From Ectothiorhodospiraceae bacterium (GTDB lineage: Bacteria; Pseudomonadota; Gammaproteobacteria; Thiohalomonadales; Thiohalomonadaceae), in contig SLDE01000253.1 of NCBI GenBank assembly GCA_007125455.1, forward strand, positions 1 to 26,138: a stretch of 26,138 nt of DNA, given 5' to 3'. Below are positions 8,005 through 15,603 of the stretch, in pieces. The position numbers were made by a program, and so were the translations under genes. The first letter of the stretch is position 1. Each line of letters begins with the position of its first letter. Below the pieces are notes generated by a model. That model saw only the letters and a list, made by a program, of their open reading frames with translations, did not search any database and had not been told where the DNA came from.

Positions 8005-10503
8005 TTACAGTCCACGTAGCACCCGCAGGGGGCTATAGGCCACCACCCGGCGCGTACCATAGAACCCGGCAAGTCCGATCAGCAAGGCACCCATCGCTGG
8101 TAACAACAGCCACACCTGCCAGTTGAAACGGTAGCTCAGGTCGAAGACCTGGGCGTACAGGGTCAGTGCCACCAGCTCGCTGCCGAGTGCCGCCAGTAAT
8201 CCGGCTAGGGCCCCGAGCAGGCCATACTCGGCCAGGTGGCCGCTACGCAACTGGCGACGACTGGCACCCAGGGTACGCAACAGCGCCCCCTCGTGCAGGC
8301 GCTCGTCGAGACTTGATTGCAACGCGGCATAGAGCACTGCAAAGCCCGCCAGCAACACAAACAACAGTACAAACTCCACCGCCAGGGTCACCTGATCGAG
8401 GATGCTGCGTACCTGATCCATCATCCGCTCCAGGTCCACCACGGTGATGGAGGGGAACTGGCGCACCATCGGCCCCAGTTCGCCGCGTTGCGGCTGCCCG
8501 AGATGAAAGCTGGTCATGTAGGTGGCGGGCTGCCCGGCCAGTGCCTGCTCGGGGAAGATCATGAAGAAGTTGGGCTGAAAGGAGTCCCACTGCACACTAC
8601 GCAGGCTGCTCACCCTCACCTCAAGCTGCTGCGGGCCAAAGCTGAAGGTGAGCACATCCCCCAGCGAGACTCCCAGCCGCTCCGCCAGGCCCTGCTCCAT
8701 CGACACAACCATGGGGTCCTCCGGGCCACCCTCTGGCCACCACTGCCCGGCGGTGATGCGGTTGGTGGACGGCAAGGTGTCGGTCCAGGTGAGATTCATT
8801 TCACGATAGACCGCCCCGGCCCCCTCATCACCAGGCTGGATACGATCCCCCAGCGGCTCGCCAGCCACCTTGGCCAGGCGACCGCGCACCAGTGGATAGA
8901 TGGGGCTGCTGTCGATGTCGCGTTCGCTCAGGTAGGCGGCAAAGTCCTGCTGCTGATGGGGCAGGATGTTGACCACGAAGTGATTGTGGGTATCGGGGGG
9001 GAGCTGTGCCTGCCAGGTGTCGAGCAGGTCGCCACGCACCAGGGCGATCAAAGTCATCGCCATCAGGGTCAGGCCAAAGGCGAGGATCTGGCTGATGCTC
9101 AGCAGCGGCCTGCGCCACAGATTGTTGAAGCCATAGCTCCAGGCCACCCCCACGCGACGGTGCAGCAGGCGGCTGAGGCGCAGCAGCAGTGCCGCACCAC
9201 TGCCCAAGAGCAACAGCGCCACGGCCGCCCCACCCATCACCGCGGCGGTGAGGATAGCGCTGCCGGTATAGCGCCACATCAGCAAAGCCAGGGTGATCAC
9301 CGCCACGCCGTAGACCAGCCAACCACGCAGCGGCATCGGGGCCAACTCCCGGCGCAGCACCCGTAACGCCGGTACACTGCGCAGGCGCAGCACCGGCGGC
9401 AGGGCAAAACCGGCCAGTACGATCAGCCCCGTGGCCAGCCCCATCAGCAACGGTGCCCAGCCGGGTGCAGGCAGGGTGGCGGGGAGCATCTCGCGCAGCA
9501 GATAGAACAGTGCGCTCTGCGCCCCCCAGGCCAGGGCGATCCCCACCAGCGAACCGAGCAGGCCCAGCCATAGCAACTGGGGCAAAAACAGCGCCAGAAT
9601 GCGTTGCTGGCCACTGCCCAGGCAGCGCAACACCGCCACCATGTCGAAGTGGCGCTCGGCATAGCGACGAGCCCCCATGGCGATCGCCACCCCGGCCAGC
9701 AATACCGCCACCAGACTGGCCAGCCCCAGATACTGCTCGGCCCGCTCCAGGGCGGCCCCTACGGTGGGCTGGCCCTCGCGGATATCGAGCAGGCGATGGC
9801 TGGGCTCCAGCTGTGGGCGTAGCCACTGCTGGAAGCTCTGCAGGGCAGCATCCTCCCCGGCAAACAGGTACTGATAGGCGATGCGGCTACCTGGCTGGAT
9901 CAATTGCGCCTCGTCAAGGATCGCCTGGTTGACCATCACCCGGGGGGCCATGGCGAAGAAACCTCCCCCGGCACTGGGCTCGAAGGTGAGCACGCGGGTC
10001 ACCTCCAGGTGGCTCTCGCCCAGTTCGATGGTCTCACCCAGCGCCATCCCCAGCAGGGTAAGCAGGCGCGCCTCCACCCAGGCCTCGCCGGGGGCGGGGA
10101 TCTGATCGACCCGCTCCTCCTCGCCATAGGGACTGCGCGACACCCGCAACTGGCCACGCAGCGGATAGCGTTCATCCACCGCCTTGACCCCGCTCAACTG
10201 CATCTCGTCATCGTGCAATACCGCACTGGGAAACTCTAGCACCAGCGCCTCGGCCAGCCCCAGCTCGGCGGCACGCGCCTGCCAGGCCGCTTCGATCTCG
10301 CGCGGCGATTGCAGCAGCAGATCCCCCCCCAGCAGCTCGGCGGACTGCTCCACCATGGCCCGCTGCAGGCGGTCGGTAAACATGCCGATGGTGGTGGTGG
10401 CGGTGACCGCGATGATCAGCGCTAACAGCAGGATGCGCAGCTCACCTGCACGCCAGTCACGCAGCAGCAGCCGCCAGGCCAGTCTCAGGTCGCGTAGCAT
10501 CAT
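8005..10503 (-). CDS. ybbP: ABC transporter permease, YbbP type (FtsX-like)
   Basis: An 832-residue inner-membrane protein, close in size to E. coli YbbP (about 800). It has an N-terminal membrane helix (LLLALIIAVTATTTIGM), a large periplasmic domain at about 45-250, helices and an FtsX-type core near 255-370, a second set near 390-490, another periplasmic domain, and a final FtsX core (LAVEFVLLFVLLAGFAVLYA to the C-terminus). It overlaps the ybbA stop by 4 nt, so the two form one transporter operon. The system belongs to the MacB-like mechanotransmission group, and the divergent tesA next door is the conserved arrangement. The substrate is not established; lipid-related export has been suggested for relatives. 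Confidence 0.92.
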   Translation of the reverse strand: MMLRDLRLAWRLLLRDWRAGELRILLLALIIAVTATTTIGMFTDRLQRAMVEQSAELLGGDLLLQSPREIEAAWQARAAELGLAEALVLEFPSAVLHDDEMQLSGVKAVDERYPLRGQLRVSRSPYGEEERVDQIPAPGEAWVEARLLTLLGMALGETIELGESHLEVTRVLTFEPSAGGGFFAMAPRVMVNQAILDEAQLIQPGSRIAYQYLFAGEDAALQSFQQWLRPQLEPSHRLLDIREGQPTVGAALERAEQYLGLASLVAVLLAGVAIAMGARRYAERHFDMVAVLRCLGSGQQRILALFLPQLLWLGLLGSLVGIALAWGAQSALFYLLREMLPATLPAPGWAPLLMGLATGLIVLAGFALPPVLRLRSVPALRVLRRELAPMPLRGWLVYGVAVITLALLMWRYTGSAILTAAVMGGAAVALLLLGSGAALLLRLSRLLHRRVGVAWSYGFNNLWRRPLLSISQILAFGLTLMAMTLIALVRGDLLDTWQAQLPPDTHNHFVVNILPHQQQDFAAYLSERDIDSSPIYPLVRGRLAKVAGEPLGDRIQPGDEGAGAVYREMNLTWTDTLPSTNRITAGQWWPEGGPEDPMVVSMEQGLAERLGVSLGDVLTFSFGPQQLEVRVSSLRSVQWDSFQPNFFMIFPEQALAGQPATYMTSFHLGQPQRGELGPMVRQFPSITVVDLERMMDQVRSILDQVTLAVEFVLLFVLLAGFAVLYAALQSSLDERLHEGALLRTLGASRRQLRSGHLAEYGLLGALAGLLAALGSELVALTLYAQVFDLSYRFNWQVWLLLPAMGALLIGLAGFYGTRRVVAYSPLRVLRGL

Positions 10504-11189
10504 GCCACGATCCTGCCGGCATCGAGGCGGATCGCCCGATCACAGCGTTCGGCCAGGTGGTCATCGTGGGTCACCAGCACCAGGGTGGTGCCCTGCTCGG
10601 CATTGAGCGAGAACAGCAGCTCGATGATGCGCCCGCCGGTGGCCGCATCCAGGTTGCCGGTGGGTTCGTCGGCAAACAACACCGCCGGCTCGATGGCGAA
10701 GGCACGCGCAATCGCCACCCGCTGCTGCTCGCCACCGGAGAGCTGTTTGGGATAATGATCGAGACGCGCCCCCAAGCCGACCCGCTCCAGCAAGGTCGCC
10801 GCCGGGGCAGCGGCCTTGTCCACCCCGGCCAGCTCCAGTGGCAGCATCACGTTTTCCAGCGCGGTCAGGCTGGGTAGCAACTGGAAGGACTGAAAGACAA
10901 AGCCCACCTGCTCCCCACGCAGCCGGGCGCGGCCATCCTCGTCCAGTTCATCCAGCCACTCACCGGCAAGGCGGATCCGCCCCTGAGTGGGCAGGTCGAG
11001 TCCCGCCAACAGGCCCAATAGGGTGGACTTCCCCGAGCCGGAGGCACCGACGATTGCAACCGATTCGCCCCTGGCGATGTCCAACTCGACAGCCTGCAGG
11101 ATGGTAAGCTCCCCGGCGGCGGTAGTGACTTGCTTGCCCAGGCCCTGGGCAGCGACAATGGTGTTCTCTGAGAGTGGATGTGTGCTCAT
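10500..11189 (-). CDS. ybbA: ABC transporter ATP-binding protein, YbbA type
   Basis: A 229-residue cytosolic ATPase that would power the YbbP permease. Walker A is GASGSGKST (48-56), the Q-loop is near FVFQSFQLLP (98-106), the signature is LSGGEQQR (150-157), Walker B is VLFADEP (170-176) and the switch histidine is in LVTHDDH. It resembles the LolD/MacB-type class of ATPases. The start ATG at 11189 shares two bases with the tesA start on the other strand, so its promoter and ribosome binding site must lie inside the tesA coding sequence. An AGGGA stretch is about 20 nt upstream, further than usual. Confidence 0.95.
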   Translation of the reverse strand: MSTHPLSENTIVAAQGLGKQVTTAAGELTILQAVELDIARGESVAIVGASGSGKSTLLGLLAGLDLPTQGRIRLAGEWLDELDEDGRARLRGEQVGFVFQSFQLLPSLTALENVMLPLELAGVDKAAAPAATLLERVGLGARLDHYPKQLSGGEQQRVAIARAFAIEPAVLFADEPTGNLDAATGGRIIELLFSLNAEQGTTLVLVTHDDHLAERCDRAIRLDAGRIVA

Positions 11190-11799
11190 GCGTGGTTTTC
11201 TGTTTTCCCTGGTTTTGTTGATTGTTGCCCTACCTGCACAGGCGGAGCGAATTCTGGTGGTGGGCGACAGCCTGAGTGCCGCCTATGGTCTGCCCGCCGA
11301 ACAGGGCTGGGTCAGCTTGCTGCAACAACGCATCGATGACAAGGGGCTGGGCTGGCAGATACACAACGCCAGCATTAGCGGCGACACCAGCGGCGGCGGC
11401 CTTTCGCGTCTACCGACCCTGCTGGAGGCGCACCAGCCACAGCTGGTGATCATCGCACTGGGCTCCAACGATGGCCTGCGCGCCCTCTCCCTCACCAGCC
11501 TGCACAGCAATCTGGAGCAGATGATCACCCTCGCTCAGGCCCAAGGGGCCACCGTACTGCTGCCGGGGATGGCGATCCCGCCCAACTACGGCCCACGCTA
11601 CAGCGAACGCTTCGCCGCGATCTATCCCGAACTGCGTGAGGCCCATGGGCTGCCCGAGGCTCCGATACTACTGGAACAGGTGGTACTTGATCACGAATTG
11701 ATGCTGGCGGACAACCTGCATCCCAATGCCACCGGCCAGGTGCTTTTGTTTGAGACCATGTGGCCAACGATCAAACCACTGCTGCAAACCGAGCACTGA
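11188..11799 (+). CDS. tesA: Periplasmic esterase/thioesterase I (SGNH hydrolase)
   Basis: A 203-residue SGNH-family hydrolase, the multifunctional acyl-CoA thioesterase I/lysophospholipase/arylesterase of gammaproteobacteria. A signal peptide covers residues 1-19 (MRGFLFSLVLLIVALPAQA). The catalytic blocks are present: block I GDSLS with Ser28, the oxyanion glycine in SGDTSGGG (64-71), GSND (92-95) and the DNLHPN block with Asp175 and His178. The ATG at 11188 is chosen because the signal peptide begins there; the frame is open further upstream only as a shadow of ybbA. An alternative GTG lies at 11182. It is followed by a perfect stem-loop 37 nt after the stop. Confidence 0.95.
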   Translation: MRGFLFSLVLLIVALPAQAERILVVGDSLSAAYGLPAEQGWVSLLQQRIDDKGLGWQIHNASISGDTSGGGLSRLPTLLEAHQPQLVIIALGSNDGLRALSLTSLHSNLEQMITLAQAQGATVLLPGMAIPPNYGPRYSERFAAIYPELREAHGLPEAPILLEQVVLDHELMLADNLHPNATGQVLLFETMWPTIKPLLQTEH

Positions 11800-11835
11800 C
11801 TACGCCTCTGTGACCACCTGATCCGGCCACAGTTC

Positions 11836-11856
11836 CCGGCACCATATTGGTGCCGG
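11836..11856 (+). terminator. Stem-loop downstream of tesA
   Basis: CCGGCACC and GGTGCCGG are exact complements around the loop ATATT, 37 nt after the tesA stop. No T-tract follows, so it is a probable but atypical terminator. Confidence 0.5.
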
Positions 11857-11969
11857 CCTGCACCATCAACTGACAACAGACAAGCCATCCCCCCGCCAAA
11901 CCCCGCCCCACGGCATGGCCCATATCTTGCTGCACAGTCCATTACCACTGATGCCAAAGGAGATTATCC

Positions 11970-12314
11970 ATGCAAGCAAGCTATGGAGAACCAGCGCAGA
12001 TCAACCGCGACTACGTGCGCCTACTGATGGTGATGCGCCGCTTCATCAAGGAGGAATTCAACCAGGCCATCCGCATCAGCGAAGAGGGCGCCGCCGCACG
12101 GATGCTGGAGTACGGTGAAAAATCACGCAACCGGGTATTGCGTGAGATGGCAGCGGAGCTGAAGGGATTCGTCCAGCCAGAGCCAGCGCAGCCCACGCCC
12201 CCGCAGGCACGCTATCGCGGTGTTGCCATGACGAAGGAGACGGGCGCGACTGACGAAGCAGCGAAGGAAACGGCGGTGGTGCGGATCTATCGTGGTAGGC
12301 CATTGAAAGCGTAA
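11970..12314 (+). CDS. Unknown 114-residue protein upstream of prlF-yhaV
   Basis: A 114-residue soluble protein that I do not recognise. The first roughly 65 residues are predicted helical and mixed-charge (INRDYVRLLMVMRRFIKEEF, then a second helix with ISEEGAAARMLEYGEKSRNRV). A proline-rich linker (PEPAQPTPPQA) leads to a tail ending VVRIYRGRPLKA. The ATG at 11970 has AAGGAG 8 nt upstream, which supports it as a real gene. Its stop codon lies inside a perfect inverted repeat that precedes prlF by about 40 nt. It may be a bystander or an accessory of the toxin-antitoxin locus; nothing in the sequence decides. Confidence 0.65.
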   Translation: MQASYGEPAQINRDYVRLLMVMRRFIKEEFNQAIRISEEGAAARMLEYGEKSRNRVLREMAAELKGFVQPEPAQPTPPQARYRGVAMTKETGATDEAAKETAVVRIYRGRPLKA

Positions 12315-12328
12315 TGCGATTGCATTAC
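12311..12328. promoter_or_regulatory. Perfect inverted repeat upstream of prlF (candidate operator)
   Basis: GTAATGC and GCATTAC flank a GATT loop, 41 nt before the prlF ATG and overlapping the stop of the preceding ORF. Type II antitoxins, including PrlF, repress their own operons through such palindromes, so this is a candidate operator. It is less likely a terminator because the stem is AT-rich and no T-run follows. Confidence 0.5.
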
Positions 12329-12368
12329 CATTATTCTATGTCGTGCTGTGATAGCGCAGGAGAGTGCC

Positions 12369-12692
12369 ATGTCCCCCAGCCTTGAAGTCGAATCCACCCT
12401 GACCGATCGTTACCAAACCACCGTGCCCGAGGCGGTGCGTCGCACGCTAATGCTAAGCAAGCGTGACAAGATCCTCTACAGCATCCGCGCGGATGGCGAA
12501 GTTGTGCTATCTCGCGCGGTCACTGAGGATGATCAGGCCCTTGAACCGTTCCTCGACTTGCTGAGCCAGGATCTGATCCGGCATCCCGAGCATGTTCAGG
12601 CCATCAGTCAGCCATTGCAAAAACGCATCCAGAACCTTACGGCGAAGGTCGATGTCGATCTGGACGCCCCTTTATCGGCCAGCGATGACTGA
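12369..12692 (+). CDS. prlF: PrlF (SohA) family antitoxin
   Basis: A 107-residue protein with an N-terminal AbrB/SpoVT-like swapped-hairpin DNA-binding domain (ESTLTDRYQTTVPEAVRRTL, residues 8-27, followed by LSKRDKILYSIRADGEVVLSRA). The C-terminal helical part (DLLSQDLIRHPEHVQAISQ) is the toxin-binding type of segment. It neutralises the YhaV ribonuclease and probably represses the operon. I place the start at the ATG at 12369, with AGGAG 6 nt upstream; a frame extension upstream lacks such a site. Its TGA overlaps the toxin start (TGATG), as in translationally coupled toxin-antitoxin pairs. Confidence 0.92.
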   Translation: MSPSLEVESTLTDRYQTTVPEAVRRTLMLSKRDKILYSIRADGEVVLSRAVTEDDQALEPFLDLLSQDLIRHPEHVQAISQPLQKRIQNLTAKVDVDLDAPLSASDD

Positions 12693-13168
12693 TGGCTGGC
12701 AGTGCATCGCCGCTCACCGCCCATGGCTGGACACTCTTTGCACACCCGCTATTCCTGGAGCAACTGGAGACGCTGACCAGGGAGGTTGAGCAACTGAAAG
12801 AGAAGGACCCCGAAGGGTATACCAAAAAGAATGCCACCAAGCGTTTGGCAGCCATCCACCGACTGGTCTTCGAGCTCATCCCCGAGGATCCCGCTCGGGT
12901 CGAATACCGTCAGGGCCGTACACTGGGCGGGGCTCACAAGCACTGGTTCCGCGCCAAATTTTTTCAGCAATACCGTCTGTTTTTTCGTTTTCACACCGCC
13001 AGCAGGATCATCGTCTACGCCTGGGTTAACGACACCAACACCAAGCGTGCCTATGCGAGCCAGGCCGATGCCTACAGAGTATTTCGCCAAATGCTGGAAT
13101 CTGGCAACCCGCCCAACGATTGGGACGAACTGCTCGCCTGTGCGCAGGACTTTGGGGTGGATTCATAG
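12692..13168 (+). CDS. yhaV: YhaV family toxin (ribosome-dependent mRNA interferase)
   Basis: A 158-residue protein, close to E. coli YhaV (154). It contains the family landmarks: an N-terminal HGWTLFAHPLFLEQL, a basic helix after DPEGYTKKNATKRLAAI, then GRTLGGAHKHWFRAKFFQQY (about 76-95), RLFFRFHTASRIIVYAWVND and TKRAYASQADAYRVFRQML. It has the RelE-like fold features with several basic residues likely used for RNA contact. No truncation or frameshift is visible, so the toxin looks functional. It starts within the prlF stop codon and converges with mnmM, with stop codons overlapping by 6 nt. Confidence 0.93.
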   Translation: MAGSASPLTAHGWTLFAHPLFLEQLETLTREVEQLKEKDPEGYTKKNATKRLAAIHRLVFELIPEDPARVEYRQGRTLGGAHKHWFRAKFFQQYRLFFRFHTASRIIVYAWVNDTNTKRAYASQADAYRVFRQMLESGNPPNDWDELLACAQDFGVDS

Positions 13169-13738
13169 CGAGCCTGTCTCCCGCATCACCAATAACCACT
13201 CGGGGGCGTGGGGGTTGCCGGGCGGCACCTGCAGGGTGGCGTACCAGGGCGGGCGGGGCAGGTTGTTGGCCCAGGCCTTGACCGCCTCGGCCTCTTCCCG
13301 ACCGCCAGGATGGCCGGTGTAGGCCATCACCGAAAGCAGCCCGCCGGGGGCGAGCAACTCCAGTGCCTGCCCCAGCGCCGCAAGGGTGGTGGAAAGGTGG
13401 GTGGTACGCCCCTTGTCGCCACCGGGCAGGTAACCGAGGTTAAACATCACCACCCGCACCTGCCCACGCAGCTCACTGGGCAACTGTTGCACCATGGTCT
13501 CGTGGCCGGCATGGTAGAGGGCCACCCGCGCCGCCAAAGCGGCCTGATCAAGCCGCTGCCAGGCCGCATCCAACGCCTGTTGCTGGATATCAAAGCCATA
13601 GACCCGCCCCGCTTCCCCTACCGCCTCGGCGAGAAAACAGGTGTCATGGCCGTTGCCCACGGTGGCATCGATGGCGAGATCGCCAGGCTTAAGGTACTGC
13701 GCCAGCAGTTGTTGGCTTTGTTGTACCAGCCTAACCAT
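13163..13738 (-). CDS. mnmM: MnmM (YtqB-type) tRNA nm5U34 methyltransferase
   Basis: A 191-residue class I methyltransferase that closely follows B. subtilis YtqB/MnmM: DATVGNGHDT (24-33, SAM loop), RVYGFDIQQQAL near 45-55, and the diagnostic FNLGYLPGGDK (99-109). MnmM adds the methyl group from SAM to nm5(s2)U at wobble position 34 of tRNA, a reaction done by the MnmC(m) domain in E. coli. The start at 13738 is chosen because homology begins there; it overlaps the end of the FAD oxidoreductase gene by 8 nt. The upstream extension of the frame is only a shadow of that gene. The pairing with an MnmC(o)-like enzyme supports the assignment strongly. Confidence 0.88.
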   Translation of the reverse strand: MVRLVQQSQQLLAQYLKPGDLAIDATVGNGHDTCFLAEAVGEAGRVYGFDIQQQALDAAWQRLDQAALAARVALYHAGHETMVQQLPSELRGQVRVVMFNLGYLPGGDKGRTTHLSTTLAALGQALELLAPGGLLSVMAYTGHPGGREEAEAVKAWANNLPRPPWYATLQVPPGNPHAPEWLLVMRETGSL

Positions 13739-14777
13739 AACGGCGGATATCCACCCCTTCGGGCAGCGGCAGGCCATCGCACAGCCGTTCGGCCATGCGC
13801 TCGGCGTGCCAGGGGATGAGCAGCGAACCGCGTGAACCAAAGCCGTTGAACACCCCCAGGCCAGGGTATTGGGGGTGCACACCGAGCAGCGGGCGCTTGT
13901 CGCGGGTATTGGGGCGCACCGCGCTTTCTACCGCCGTGATGCGATAATCGGGCGCGGCGGGGAACCAGCGTAACAACTGCTGGCGCAGTGCCGCGATCTC
14001 CTCGCTATCGGGTGCCGCTTCCAGTCGTTCACGGTCATAGCTGGCACCGAGACGGTATTCACCGCCACCACGGGGCATCAACCAACGCCCCTGATTGAGG
14101 ATCACCGATGGCCAGGGGGCATCGCTGTGCAGGGTGAGGATGGTGCCACGGGAGGGGGCCAGCGGCAGATCGGCAAACCAGGGGTTGTGCCGTGCTTGCC
14201 AGCCCTCACAGAAGATCAATCGTTTGGCAGAGAGATCACGATAGACCACCCCCTGGGCACCTGGGACTATCTGGCGGTAATCCACCGCCTCCTGACGCCA
14301 ACACCCCATGGCCTGCAAGCGCTCACGCATGCCCGCCAACAGGGCGCGGGTGTCCAGATAGCCGCTATGGCGCTGAACAAAGCCCCCCAACGGGGCGGCG
14401 GGAGAGTCCATCAGCGGCAGGGGGGCACCCAGATAGTCTTGATAGGCGGGATCGGCGCGGCGCTTCTCCCAGGCCTGACACTCCCGTTCGCCCTGGAACA
14501 GCCGCCAGATGGGCAGGGGATGGAACAGCGGACGTTGCAGCTCGCGTTCCAGCTCACGGTAGCAGCCTTGCGCGGCGGGCAGGCACTCATCCACCTCCGG
14601 CCCCTTGACCAGACGCTGACCGGTGATCGGATTGAGCAGCCCGGCGGCGACGGTGGAAGCGGCACTGCGGTGCCCATCATCCAGCACCAAGACCCGCTGG
14701 CCACGGCGCTGCAATGCCCAGGCAAGCAGCGAACCGGCCAGCCCCTGACCAACGATCAGCGTGTCGATGGTCGTCAT
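13731..14777 (-). CDS. FAD-dependent oxidoreductase, MnmC(o)/MnmL-like
   Basis: A 348-residue DAO-family flavoprotein. The dinucleotide-binding motif VGQGLAGSLLA is at residues 9-19, with the following acidic strand end (VLVLDD). Two late stretches resemble the C-terminal oxidoreductase domain of MnmC: YRLGASYDRE near 240, and RPNTRDKRPLLG with FGSRGSLLIPWHAE (about 290-330). MnmC(o) removes the carboxymethyl group from cmnm5U34 to give nm5U34, the substrate of MnmM. A stand-alone version has been described in B. subtilis (YurR/MnmL). The 8-nt overlap with mnmM argues for a coupled pair. Glycine oxidase-type activity is the main alternative. The ribosome binding site at 14777 is weak. Confidence 0.8.
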   Translation of the reverse strand: MTTIDTLIVGQGLAGSLLAWALQRRGQRVLVLDDGHRSAASTVAAGLLNPITGQRLVKGPEVDECLPAAQGCYRELERELQRPLFHPLPIWRLFQGERECQAWEKRRADPAYQDYLGAPLPLMDSPAAPLGGFVQRHSGYLDTRALLAGMRERLQAMGCWRQEAVDYRQIVPGAQGVVYRDLSAKRLIFCEGWQARHNPWFADLPLAPSRGTILTLHSDAPWPSVILNQGRWLMPRGGGEYRLGASYDRERLEAAPDSEEIAALRQQLLRWFPAAPDYRITAVESAVRPNTRDKRPLLGVHPQYPGLGVFNGFGSRGSLLIPWHAERMAERLCDGLPLPEGVDIRRYG

Positions 14778-14820
14778 GGCCCGGTACGGGCAGCTCGCCG
14801 ACCTTGTACGAACAACGGGA

Positions 14821-15024
14821 TCACTTGGCCTTGTTGCGCCGCCATAGCCAACCGGCCAGGCTGCCGATAATCGCCACCACCAGCACGATCCCGGCGACGT
14901 GGGCGGGCTCGGTGAGGTAGTGGATCAGCGAAAAGCCATCGTGGCCGTGATGGCCATGGCCAGGATGGGCCAGCGCCTGTCCAGAGAGGCCGGCCAGCAG
15001 GGTCAACAGCAGGGGTTTACGCAT
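14821..15024 (-). CDS. Small His-rich one-helix membrane protein
   Basis: A 67-residue protein with a signal peptide (residues 1-19, MRKPLLLTLLAGLSGQALA). The mature protein then starts with a histidine/glycine-rich segment (HPGHGHHGHDGF), followed by a membrane helix (about 42-62) and a basic tail WRRNKAK. Topology places the His cluster in the periplasm and the tail in the cytosol. Such clusters bind transition metals such as Ni, Co, Zn or Cu, so metal sensing or delivery is possible but not shown. GGAG lies 6 nt before the ATG. It overlaps the four-helix protein gene by 8 nt, so the two are probably made together. Confidence 0.7.
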   Translation of the reverse strand: MRKPLLLTLLAGLSGQALAHPGHGHHGHDGFSLIHYLTEPAHVAGIVLVVAIIGSLAGWLWRRNKAK

Positions 15025-15541
15025 TATCTACTCCATTGTCTTGCTCAAGTTCGTCCGGAAAGTAGCGGGCAAAGAGCCAGTCTGGCACCTCCTGGCTACC
15101 GGCCTGGGAGAGCCCGCTGGATTCAAGGAAGGCCAGCACAAAGACCATCACCACCAGCGGCACCACGCCGATGCGGGTGATCACGGTAAACATGATCTGG
15201 CGCATGCTGCCCTCGTCCATCGCCAGGGTCAGTAGATAACCCAGCAACAGGATGACGGCGGTGATGGCGTATCCGATCAGCAGGACACGGTAACGGCGCA
15301 GCGCCAGTTTCCAGTGTAGCATCACCAGACGGTGCTGCCGCTCGGCGCGGCGCGCACGCCACAGGCTGTAGCCCATCACCGTCAGCGAGAGGGAGAGCGG
15401 CAGCAGCAGTCCCCAGGTGCCGATGTCGATCACGATCGCCGCCGGGGTCATCAACAGATGAAACAGCAGCAGATTCACCATAAACAATTCATGGGGTGCC
15501 TTGGCCTGTTTGACCTCGGCGGGTTCGGCTTCCAGATACAT
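15017..15541 (-). CDS. Four-helix membrane protein of unknown function
   Basis: A 174-residue protein I cannot assign. Hydrophobic segments lie at about 20-40, 42-60, 84-107 and 115-139. Between the second and third is a basic cytosolic-type loop (WRARRAERQHRLVMLHWKLA). The N-terminus is acidic and the C-terminal tail is acidic and soluble (VPDWLFARYFPDELEQDNG). It lies downstream of cbpM, separated by a region with a strong hairpin, and overlaps the His-rich small membrane protein by 8 nt. A two-protein membrane unit is plausible. Confidence 0.7.
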   Translation of the reverse strand: MYLEAEPAEVKQAKAPHELFMVNLLLFHLLMTPAAIVIDIGTWGLLLPLSLSLTVMGYSLWRARRAERQHRLVMLHWKLALRRYRVLLIGYAITAVILLLGYLLTLAMDEGSMRQIMFTVITRIGVVPLVVMVFVLAFLESSGLSQAGSQEVPDWLFARYFPDELEQDNGVDNA

Positions 15542-15560
15542 GGTATTCAGGGTTTCCTTC

Positions 15561-15603
15561 GGCCCAGCGGACCGTCGGCGTTCACCGACGGGGCCGCTGG
15601 CCC
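15561..15603. repeat. Long interrupted inverted repeat at the end of cbpM
   Basis: The arms are CCAGCGG-A-CCGTCGG (15564-15578) and CCGACGG-GG-CCGCTGG (15585-15600), with a CGTTCA loop and two further outer pairs past a mismatch. The loop contains the cbpM stop codon. No T-run follows on either strand. It could stabilise the cbpA-cbpM part of the transcript or attenuate expression of the membrane genes below. Confidence 0.6.

Noticed and set aside
8317..9366. A 349-codon plus-strand open frame opposite ybbP
   Set aside because: His- and Gln-rich composition with no domain pattern; it mirrors the reading frame of the permease.
10987..11187. An upstream extension of tesA within the ybbA coding region
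   Set aside because: The extra 67 residues would precede a complete signal peptide that starts at 11188, so they cannot be part of the secreted protein.
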